A stretch of DNA of 64,000 nt from Sorangium cellulosum (lineage in GTDB: Bacteria > Myxococcota_A > Polyangia > Polyangiales > Polyangiaceae), in contig NZ_CP012670.1 of NCBI RefSeq assembly GCF_004135735.1, forward strand, positions 8,448,501 to 8,512,500, given 5' to 3'. Every line of letters starts with the position of its first letter. Within the stretch, counting starts at the first letter, position 1. A program made the position numbers and the translations under genes. Shown here piece after piece: positions 57,546-64,000 of this stretch. The notes beneath the pieces were generated by a model. The model searched no databases and had not been told where the DNA came from. It worked only from the letters and a program-made list of their open reading frames with translations.

Positions 57546-58216
57546 CGGTCGAGGTCCTCCGCCGCGGGGACGTCCCGGTAGCGGCGCGTGGCCGCGGCCC
57601 GGGGCGCGGGGAGCGGCGCGTCCTCGTCGAGATCGAGGCAGCGGACGACGCCGCCGCGGCGCTCGTAGCGATGGCCGCTCTCGGGGCAGCGCATCAGGCC
57701 GTCGGCCGAGGCGGCGAGCCGGTGGCCGTGGCGGCTCATCCAGCCGACGCGCCGGGCCGGGACGCCGGCGACGAGCGCGTAATCGGGGACGTCGCGGGTG
57801 ACCACGGCGCCGGCGCCGATGAAGGCGTGGCGGCCGATCGTCACGCCGCAGACGACGGTGGCGTTGGCGCCGACCGTGGCGCCGCGGCGGATGCGCGTCC
57901 TGTCGAGGAGCGCGCGGCGGTCGATCGCGGCGCGCGGGTTGATGACGTTGGTGAGGACGGCGGACGGGCCGAGGAACACGTCGTCCTCGATGAGGGTGCC
58001 GTCGTAGATCGACACGTTGTTCTGGATCCGGACCCCATCCCCGATGACCGCGCCGCCCGCGACGAAGACGTTCTGCCCGAGGACGCAGGCGCGGCCGATC
58101 CTCGCGCCCGCGGAGACATGGCAGAAGTGCCATATCCTCGTCCCCTCGCCGATGTCGCACGGCTCGTCGATGCACGCGGAGGCGTGGGCGAAGAACGGCT
58201 GTCCGGGCACGGTCAT
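57542..58216 (-). CDS. left-handed beta-helix N-acetyltransferase (WbpD/WlbB-like)
   Basis: 224 residues with hexapeptide repeats across about 10-150: IGEGTRIWHFCHVSAGARIGRACVLGQNVFVAGGAVIGDGVRIQNN-type turns (I-G-x-x-x-x), followed by GVTIGRHAFIGAGAVVTRDVPDYALVAGVPA (landmarks). This matches the acetyltransferases that act on UDP-3-amino sugars, such as WbpD, WlbB and VioB relatives. The last 60 residues hold a CPESG...VRCLD pair of cysteines, perhaps zinc binding. Coupled to the downstream aminotransferase and to the upstream GT39-like gene by ATGA overlaps. Confidence 0.93.
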   Translation of the reverse strand: MTVPGQPFFAHASACIDEPCDIGEGTRIWHFCHVSAGARIGRACVLGQNVFVAGGAVIGDGVRIQNNVSIYDGTLIEDDVFLGPSAVLTNVINPRAAIDRRALLDRTRIRRGATVGANATVVCGVTIGRHAFIGAGAVVTRDVPDYALVAGVPARRVGWMSRHGHRLAASADGLMRCPESGHRYERRGGVVRCLDLDEDAPLPAPRAAATRRYRDVPAAEDLDR

Positions 58217-59853
58217 GGTGCTCCTCTTGCTTTTTCGGAGGACGCGGGGCGCGAGGCGCTGCCCACCGGCGCGCCGCCGGCCGGAGGCGCGACCCAGAGC
58301 CCCCACCCGCCGCGCGTCGCGAGCGGCGCGCCGGCGAGGTCGATCACGGGCGGCCTGACGCGCCCGATGAGGTACGCCGCGCCGACGGCGGCGGCGCGGC
58401 GCGCGAGCGACGCGGGGTCGTCGAAGCTCGAGCGGACGGGCGGATCGCGCGGATCGACCGAGCGATCCGGGTGCGCGTCCCGCGGGCGGCCCAGGGCGGC
58501 GAGCGTCGCGAGGTGGCCATAGTCGACGACCTCGACGAGGACGGGCGCGCCGGGCGCCACGAGCGCCGCGGCGGCGCGGCCGATGGCGACCTCGTCGCTC
58601 CGCGGGCTGAAGTGCTCGCGGCGCAGGTGGGGGCGGAAGACGACGCCGACGAGGAGCACCGCCAGCGCGGCGCCGCCGAGCGCCCGCCGGGCCCCGGCCG
58701 ACGCCCCGCGGAACGCGCGCGTCGCGAGGTCGCCGACCGCGAGCGCGAGCAGGAGCAGGGCGAGGAGGGTCGCGCGCTCGGGGTGGTGCGTGGGCGCGCC
58801 GTCGCGCACGAGGGCGAGCGAAAGCGCCGCGATCTGGAGCGCGGCGATCGCGCCGGGCAAGGCGTACGGCCGGGCCGCGCGGAGCAGCGGAGGGAGCGGG
58901 CGATCGGCCCCGGAGGCGGCGCGGCGACGCGCGCGCCACGCGACGAGGGCGAGGGCGGCGGGGCTCAGGAGCAGCTCCGGCTCCTCGCGGAGCATCGCGG
59001 CGGGGTACGCGAGGAGCCGCAGCAGGGTGCCGTCGTCGCGCGGGCCGAGCGCGCTGCGGTAGGAGGCGACGCGCGCCAGGAAGTGCAGCGCCTCGCCGTG
59101 GGCGAGCTGGTTCCACGCGATCCACGCGGCGGGCCCGGCGAGGGCGACGAGCGCCGCGAGCGCGAGCTTCGCCTGCGCCGCGCGGCCCTGGCCGAGGCGA
59201 GCGGCCGCGAGCAGCGCCGCCGCCGCGAAGGCGGCGGCGACCGGCCACGGCTCGTACCGGGACAGCGTCGCGAGCACGAGCGCGAGCGCGCCGGCGAGGG
59301 CGCGTCCGGCGGGCGGCGCGGGCCCGGCCGGCGGCGTGACGAGCGACGCCACCGCGAACAGCGAGAGCGCCGCGGTCGGCAGCTCGGGCACGGTCGCCAC
59401 GCCGAGGCAGGCGCTCCAGGGGAAGGCGCCGGCGAGCAGCGCGCCGGCGAGCGCGGCGCGGCGGTCGCCCGTGATCCAGCGGGCCGCGATGTAGACGAGC
59501 GCCGCCGAGACGAGGCCGAGCGCGAAGGCGATGGCGCGGGCGACGTCGAGCGTCGGGGTGAGGAGGCGGAAGAGCGCGCCGTTGAGCCAGAACGGAACCG
59601 GCAGCCAGCTCGTCCCGGTGGGGTCGAGCCTGGGCGCGTGGGCCCACGCCTGCGCGAGGACCACGCGCGCGAAGTCGTCGTCGCTCACCGCCCGGAAGCC
59701 GAGGGCGAGGACCAGCGCGGAGACGGCAGCCTTGGCGAGGGTGACGAGGGCGAGGTCGCGCGCGAGGTGGCCGGCCGAGGCCCCTCCCGCGGGCGACCCG
59801 GCGCCTTCCGCCCCGCCCGCGCCGCTCCTCGGCGCGGGAGCGGGCCGTAGCAC
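58213..59853 (-). CDS. GT39-like polytopic glycosyltransferase
   Basis: 546 residues with about twelve membrane spans. The early loop SDDDFARVVLAQAWAH has the acidic pair usual in GT-C (PMT/ArnT-type) enzymes, followed by TSWLPVPFWLNGALFRL. These transfer sugars from lipid-phosphate donors on the periplasmic side. The C-terminal 140 residues are soluble. The family call is from topology and the acidic loop. It is the first sugar gene of the operon, 6 bases after secG, so it may share transcription with the glycolytic genes. Confidence 0.8.
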   Translation of the reverse strand: MLRPAPAPRSGAGGAEGAGSPAGGASAGHLARDLALVTLAKAAVSALVLALGFRAVSDDDFARVVLAQAWAHAPRLDPTGTSWLPVPFWLNGALFRLLTPTLDVARAIAFALGLVSAALVYIAARWITGDRRAALAGALLAGAFPWSACLGVATVPELPTAALSLFAVASLVTPPAGPAPPAGRALAGALALVLATLSRYEPWPVAAAFAAAALLAAARLGQGRAAQAKLALAALVALAGPAAWIAWNQLAHGEALHFLARVASYRSALGPRDDGTLLRLLAYPAAMLREEPELLLSPAALALVAWRARRRAASGADRPLPPLLRAARPYALPGAIAALQIAALSLALVRDGAPTHHPERATLLALLLLALAVGDLATRAFRGASAGARRALGGAALAVLLVGVVFRPHLRREHFSPRSDEVAIGRAAAALVAPGAPVLVEVVDYGHLATLAALGRPRDAHPDRSVDPRDPPVRSSFDDPASLARRAAAVGAAYLIGRVRPPVIDLAGAPLATRGGWGLWVAPPAGGAPVGSASRPASSEKARGAP

Positions 59854-59859
59854 GCGGGC

Positions 59860-60132
59860 CTACTTGTCCTGGGATTGCTCGAACTCGCGCAGCTCGCGAT
59901 CGCCCGCCGACGAGAGGTAGGCGAGCGACACGCTCGTCGCCATGAAGACCGTGGCGCAGACGGCCGTGAGCCGGGTCATGAAATTCCCGGCCCCGCGACC
60001 GCCGAACACCTGCGCTGTCGCGCCCCCCATGGCCGCGCCCATCCCGCCGCCGCGCCCCTGCTGCAGGAGCACGACGAGGATCAGGAACAGACAGACGAAC
60101 ACGTGCAGGATGTTGAGGAACGTGTGAAGCAT
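59860..60132 (-). CDS. secG: SecG subunit of the preprotein translocase
   Basis: 90 residues. Two TM segments (about 4-22 and 52-71) are separated by the cytosolic QQGRGGGMGAAMGGATAQVFGG loop, the classic SecG pattern. It assists SecYEA-driven export. ATG 60132 was chosen because the family begins ML-x-x-L-x-x-L-H and a GAAGCCG purine stretch precedes it. Its place after tpiA is a known bacterial arrangement. The 89 bases between tpiA and secG show no separate gene. Confidence 0.95.
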   Translation of the reverse strand: MLHTFLNILHVFVCLFLILVVLLQQGRGGGMGAAMGGATAQVFGGRGAGNFMTRLTAVCATVFMATSVSLAYLSSAGDRELREFEQSQDK

Positions 60133-60221
60133 CGGCTTCTTTCTGCTGGGCGATTCCGGGGTGCTGACGGACGGGTGGGGCAAGCCGGCGCCCCCGCGGT
60201 GAGCGAGGACCGGCCTGCGAT

Positions 60222-61064
60222 CTACCCCTGTTCCGCGCGCTCCGCCAGTCGGTGCGCGGCCTCGACGATCCTGGCGAACCCGGCGGCGTCGAGCGACGCC
60301 CCGCCGACGAGCGCGCCGTCGATGTCGTCCTGGGCGAGCAGCGCCTCGGCGTTGTCGGCCTTGACGCTGCCGCCGTAGAGGATGCGCGTGGCGCCGGCGA
60401 GGTCCTCCGAGGCCTTCGCGAGCAGGCCCCGGATGAACGCGTGCACCTCCTGGGCGTCCTCGGCGCGCGCGACCTTGCCCGTCCCGATGGCCCAGACCGG
60501 CTCGTAAGCGATGACGCCGAAGCCGGGTTGCTTCGCGAGCTCGTCGAGGAACGCGCGGACCTGGCGCTCGACCACGGCGAGCGTGTCGCCCGCCTCGCGC
60601 TCCTCGAGCGTCTCGCCGACGCAGACGATGGGGCGCAGCTCGGCGGCGATCGCCGACGCGACCTTCCGGGCGATCGCCTCGTCGGTCTCGCCGAACAGCT
60701 GGCGCCGCTCGCTGTGGCCGAGGATGACCGAGGTCGCGCCCGCGTCCTTGAGCATGCCCGCGGAGATCTCGCCGGTGAACGCCCCGGAGACCTCGGCGCT
60801 CATGTTCTGCGCGGCGATCGTGACCTCGCTCTTCGCCTCCGCGAGCTCGTGGGCCACGGCGGCGATCGCGGTGAACGGCGGCGCGACCACCACCTCGGCC
60901 CGGCCGAGCTCGCGGGTCGCCTTGGCGACGGCCGCGGCCAGGGGGCAGGCGTCCTGCCCCCCGGCGTTCATCTTCCAGTTGCCGGCGATGAGCGGACGAC
61001 GCGAGGCCGCCCGGGCGCCGGCGCCCGTGTCCGCGGACGTGCCCCCGTCGTTGCCGGGCTTCAC
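60222..61064 (-). CDS. tpiA: triosephosphate isomerase
   Basis: 280 residues. The AGNWKMN loop, HSERR (catalytic His), the YEPVWAIGTG block with the catalytic Glu and phosphate-gripping loop, and YGGSV are present. It interconverts DHAP and GAP. The N-terminus is about 22 residues longer than usual, because GTG 61064 overlaps the pgk stop (GTGA); a later start is possible, but the coupling favours this one. Third gene of the glycolytic operon. Confidence 0.95.
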   Translation of the reverse strand: MKPGNDGGTSADTGAGARAASRRPLIAGNWKMNAGGQDACPLAAAVAKATRELGRAEVVVAPPFTAIAAVAHELAEAKSEVTIAAQNMSAEVSGAFTGEISAGMLKDAGATSVILGHSERRQLFGETDEAIARKVASAIAAELRPIVCVGETLEEREAGDTLAVVERQVRAFLDELAKQPGFGVIAYEPVWAIGTGKVARAEDAQEVHAFIRGLLAKASEDLAGATRILYGGSVKADNAEALLAQDDIDGALVGGASLDAAGFARIVEAAHRLAERAEQG

Positions 61065-62287
61065 TCGCTCACCTCGGCGCTCCGGAGCGCCTCGACGCCC
61101 GGCAGCCGCTTGCCCTCGATGAGCTCGAGGGAGGCGCCGCCGCCCGTCGAGATGTGGTCGAAGCCCTTGGCGATCGGCTCGCCGGCCTGCTTGACCGCCG
61201 CCGCGCTGTCGCCGCCGCCGACCACCGTGAAGCCGGACGCGCCGCTCATGATGCGCGCGACGTCGAACGTGCCCTTCGAGAAGGCCGGCGTCTCGAACAG
61301 GCCCATGGGGCCGTTCCAGAACACCGTCTTCGCCCTCTCGATCGCCTTGCCGAAGAGATCGACCGAGGCGGGCCCGATGTCGAGCGCCATCTTGCCCTCG
61401 GGGATCGCGTCGACCGAGACGGTGTCGCCCTGCGTCGCGTCGATGCCCGCGGCGACGACCGCGTCGACGGGGAGCAGGAGCTGGATGCCCCGATCGCGCG
61501 CCTTGCTCATGATGGTGCGCGCGAGCGGGAGCTTGTCCTCCTCGATCCGGCTCTTCTGCACGTTCTTGCCCTGCGCGGCGAGGAACGTGTTCGCCATCGC
61601 GCCGCCGATGCAGAGGGTGTCGACGACGTTGAGGAGCGCCTCGACGACGTCGATCTTGTCGGAGACCTTGGCGCCGCCGAGCACGGCGACGTACGGCTTC
61701 TCCGGGCGATCGGTGAGCCGGGTCAGCGCCTTGAGCTCCTTCAGGAGGAGGAGGCCGGCGGCGCGCTCGCGCATGAGGCGCGGCAGCGCGTGCACCGACG
61801 CGTGAGCGCGGTGCACGGCGCCGAAGGCGTCGTCGACGTAGACGTCGCAGAGCTCCGCGAGCTGACGCGCGAAGCCCTCGTCGTCCTTCTCCTCCTCCGC
61901 GTGGAAGCGGAGGTTCTCCAGGAGGCAGATCTGGCCCGCCCGGAGGTCGTAGATGACCTTCTTGGGCGAGTCGCCGACGCAGTCGTCCGGCAGGTGGACC
62001 TCGTAGCCGGTGAGCTCACTGAGCCGCCCCCCGCACGGCTCCAGCGAGAGCCCCTCGGTCTTGCCCGGCTTCGGGCGGCCGAGGTGCGACGCGAGGATGA
62101 CCTTCGCCCCCGCCTCCATGGCGAGCTTGATCGTCGGGATCGCCTCGCGGATGCGCGAGTCGTCCGTGATCTTGCCCGTCTTCTTGTCGAGCGGGACGTT
62201 GAAGTCGACGCGGATGAAGACGCGCTTGCCGCTGAGGCTGCCCGCGGCGGCGAGATCTTCGACGGAGCGGATTCCAGTGAGCTTCAC
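61061..62287 (-). CDS. pgk: phosphoglycerate kinase
   Basis: 408 residues. RVFIRVDFNVPLD, SHLGRP, the hinge region and GGGDSAAAVKQAG are the landmarks of PGK, with the substrate-binding arginines in place. It makes ATP from 1,3-bisphosphoglycerate. The start is a GTG 4 bases from the stop of gap, and the stop overlaps tpiA. The enzyme is soluble and cytoplasmic. Nothing is odd in length or sequence. Confidence 0.97.
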   Translation of the reverse strand: MKLTGIRSVEDLAAAGSLSGKRVFIRVDFNVPLDKKTGKITDDSRIREAIPTIKLAMEAGAKVILASHLGRPKPGKTEGLSLEPCGGRLSELTGYEVHLPDDCVGDSPKKVIYDLRAGQICLLENLRFHAEEEKDDEGFARQLAELCDVYVDDAFGAVHRAHASVHALPRLMRERAAGLLLLKELKALTRLTDRPEKPYVAVLGGAKVSDKIDVVEALLNVVDTLCIGGAMANTFLAAQGKNVQKSRIEEDKLPLARTIMSKARDRGIQLLLPVDAVVAAGIDATQGDTVSVDAIPEGKMALDIGPASVDLFGKAIERAKTVFWNGPMGLFETPAFSKGTFDVARIMSGASGFTVVGGGDSAAAVKQAGEPIAKGFDHISTGGGASLELIEGKRLPGVEALRSAEVSE

Positions 62288-62291
62288 GGCG

Positions 62292-63317
62292 CTACACGCC
62301 CTTCTTCGCCACGAGCTGCGCGAGGTCGATCATGCGGTTCGAGAAGCCCCACTCGTTGTCGTACCACGAGAAGATCTTCGCGAAGCGGTCGCCGAGGATC
62401 GACGTCATGGTCGCGTCGAACGTGCTGGACGCGGGCGAGCCGATGTAGTCGCCCGAGACGAGCTCCCGATCCGAGTAGTGGAGGATGTCCTTCATCGGGC
62501 CGGACTCGGCGGCCTTCTTCATCGCGGCGTGGATGCTCTCCTTGCTGACCGGCTTCTCGGTCTCGAGGGTGAGGTCCACGAGCGAGACGTCGACGGTCGG
62601 GACGCGGATCGCGAGGCCGTCGAACTTGCCCTTGAGCTCCGGGATCACCTCGGAGAGCGCCTTGGCGGCGCCGGTGCTCGAGGGGATCATGTTGACCGCG
62701 GCGGCGCGGGCGCGGCGCAGGTCGCCCTTGCGGTGCGGGATGTCCAGCAGGTGCTGGTCGTTGGTGTACGAGTGGACCGTCGTCATCAGGCCGCGGACGA
62801 TGCCGAAGTTCTCGAGCATCACCTTGGCGACGGGGGCGAGGCAGTTCGTCGTGCAGGAGCCGCACGAGATGACCGTGTGCTTCTGCGCGTCGTAGAGGTG
62901 GTCGTTGACGCCCATGACGACCGTGAGGTCGTGGGCCTTGGCGGGCGCGCTGATGATCACGCGCTTCGCGCCGGCGCTCAGGTGCCCCGACGCCTTGGCC
63001 TTGTCCGTGAAGAGGCCCGTGCACTCGAGGACGATGTCGACGCCGAGGCTCTTCCACGGCAGCTCAGCCGGATCCTTCAGCGCGAGGACGTCGATCTTCC
63101 GATCGCCGATGCTGATGGACTTTTCGCCCCAGCCGACCTTCGCCGCCTTGAACTCGCGGTGGACCGAGTCGTACTGGAACAGGTGGGCGAGGGTCTTGGG
63201 ATCCGTCAGGTCGTTGATGGCGACCAGCTCGATATCCTTGACGCCTCGCTCGACGAGCGCGCGGACAATGCAGCGTCCGATGCGCCCAAAACCGTTAATT
63301 GCGATCTTCGTCGCCAT
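62292..63317 (-). CDS. gap: glyceraldehyde-3-phosphate dehydrogenase
   Basis: 341 residues. The NAD fold begins IAINGFGRIGR, with D36 (INDL) giving NAD preference. The nucleophile C155 lies in SCGSCTTNC and the base H182 in TVHSYTNDQ. The usual SNASCTTNC is altered at two positions before the Cys (C152, G153), but the catalytic pair is intact. ATG 63317 has AGGAG 7 bases upstream. First gene of gap-pgk-tpiA-secG, with a recognisable promoter upstream. Confidence 0.97.
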   Translation of the reverse strand: MATKIAINGFGRIGRCIVRALVERGVKDIELVAINDLTDPKTLAHLFQYDSVHREFKAAKVGWGEKSISIGDRKIDVLALKDPAELPWKSLGVDIVLECTGLFTDKAKASGHLSAGAKRVIISAPAKAHDLTVVMGVNDHLYDAQKHTVISCGSCTTNCLAPVAKVMLENFGIVRGLMTTVHSYTNDQHLLDIPHRKGDLRRARAAAVNMIPSSTGAAKALSEVIPELKGKFDGLAIRVPTVDVSLVDLTLETEKPVSKESIHAAMKKAAESGPMKDILHYSDRELVSGDYIGSPASSTFDATMTSILGDRFAKIFSWYDNEWGFSNRMIDLAQLVAKKGV

Positions 63318-63348
63318 CACGAACTCCTGGGAAAGTGGCCCGGCGCGA

Positions 63349-63377
63349 TACGTAGTCACCTCGCGCGCGACGGTCAA
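63349..63377 (-). promoter_or_regulatory. probable promoter of the gap operon
   Basis: On the minus strand TTGACC (63377-63372) and TACGTA (63354-63349) are 17 bases apart, 31 bases before the gap start. It fits a sigma-70-type promoter, with the -10 weak. Confidence 0.5.
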
Positions 63378-63538
63378 GCAAAGCTCTCAGCGCGCGGGGC
63401 CCCGGCGGCACATCGCGCCGCGGTGCGCAGCGCCGCGAGCGGCTGACCGGAGAGGAGCTCGAGTGGTGGGCGATCTTCGGGAGGTGAGCGGCCGGCGCGT
63501 CGGGGCTCGCCGCGCCGGCGCCAGCGCGCGGCTGCGGC

Positions 63539-63871
63539 TCAGGAGATGCCGAGGGACTGGAGGAGCTTGGTCTTCGGCGCGTTGCCGGAGTGAAATGCCT
63601 TCTTTTCGCCGTTCTGGAACAGGATGCAGGTCGGAACAGCGCGGACGCCGTACTTCTGCGCCAGCTGCGGCGCGGCGTCGATGTCGAGCTTGCCGACCTT
63701 CAGCTTGCCCTGAAAATCTTTCGCGATATCCGCGACGATCGGGGCGAGCGCCTTGCAGGGCCCGCACCACGTCGCCGTGAAGTCCACGAGCACGGGGATG
63801 GGGGATTGCAGGACCTCGGACTCGAAATTCTCGTTGGTGAAGGTGAGGACGCAGTCGCTCTCGCTCGCCAT
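63539..63871 (-). CDS. trxA: thioredoxin
   Basis: 110 residues with the thioredoxin fold and WCGPC (C36, C39), cis-proline in AVPT, and the usual end. It reduces disulfides in the cytoplasm and is itself reduced by thioredoxin reductase, which is not in view. ATG 63871. It lies upstream of the gap operon with 221 bases between. Bases 63872-64000 hold no gene that can be seen and probably carry its promoter. Confidence 0.97.
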   Translation of the reverse strand: MASESDCVLTFTNENFESEVLQSPIPVLVDFTATWCGPCKALAPIVADIAKDFQGKLKVGKLDIDAAPQLAQKYGVRAVPTCILFQNGEKKAFHSGNAPKTKLLQSLGIS

Positions 63872-64000
63872 GGTTGTCTCCGTCGGTGCCGCGCTCTTCA
63901 GGTTCGGGCCGCATCCTGGCGCGCGAGGCGCGGCCCCACAGGTCGACCGGGGCTGCTCCAGCCGGTCGCCCGATGCAGAGCGAACGCCCTGTCGGGCGAG

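Overview
The window is about 72% G+C chromosomal DNA that looks myxobacterial, most like the Sorangium/Polyangium side of the group. The evidence is extreme third-position G+C, a C-terminal MYXO-CTERM-type sorting tail, a Ser/Thr kinase with the HRDVTPHN catalytic loop, a MopE/choice-of-anchor-L type lipoprotein, DUF4388 and YbjN-like proteins, and gene chains joined by ATGA or GTGA overlaps. Species assignment is inference only. No tRNA, rRNA, CRISPR array or transposase was seen.

Layout. 1-17.4 kb: a truncated outer-membrane barrel gene faces a minus-strand run of housekeeping genes (kinase, RlmD-like rRNA methyltransferase, a small CPxC protein, tilS, ftsH). A second minus-strand pair is mnmA plus a lipoprotein. 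Then come a REC-DUF4388 response regulator, a CPBP protease, a coupled purQ / zinc-ribbon membrane protein / DNA methyltransferase set, and a halogenase-like flavoprotein divergent from a 2Fe-2S ferredoxin. 17.6-22.3 kb: a probable phosphonate (phosphonolipid-like) cluster made of a PEP-mutase/nucleotidyltransferase fusion, a two-subunit TPP decarboxylase and a second nucleotidyltransferase, converging with a CDP-alcohol phosphotransferase. The last gene is flanked by two copies of a structured repeat. 22.4-27.2 kb: PDZ lipoprotein, YbjN-like protein, metK, anchor-L lipoprotein and a free-standing B3/B4 domain protein.

27.4-41.5 kb is an exopolysaccharide/O-antigen locus: an O-antigen-ligase-like protein with a TPR tail, a large FG-GAP MYXO-CTERM surface protein, a Wzc-type tyrosine autokinase, a Wzy-like polymerase, a GT4 glycosyltransferase, a SAM methyltransferase and a WecA-type initiating transferase. 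41.5-43.5 kb is gene-poor, visibly less G+C-rich, and carries a 32-bp tandem repeat. 43.5-49.5 kb is a complete isc operon (iscS, iscU, iscA, hscB, hscA, fdx) headed by a cysteine-rich MerR-family regulator instead of IscR. 49.5-53.6 kb: a DUF4142 protein, an RdgC-like pair, a lipoprotein and ychF.

53.9-59.9 kb is a minus-strand, translationally coupled sugar-modification operon: GT39-like membrane transferase, left-handed beta-helix acetyltransferase, DegT aminotransferase, two unknown genes and a formyltransferase. It lies downstream of the glycolytic operon gap-pgk-tpiA-secG, which has a recognisable promoter; trxA lies at the right edge. The two most unusual items are the structured repeat pair around the CDP-alcohol transferase gene and the MerR-headed isc operon; the atypical active-site motif of the PEP-mutase-like enzyme comes next.
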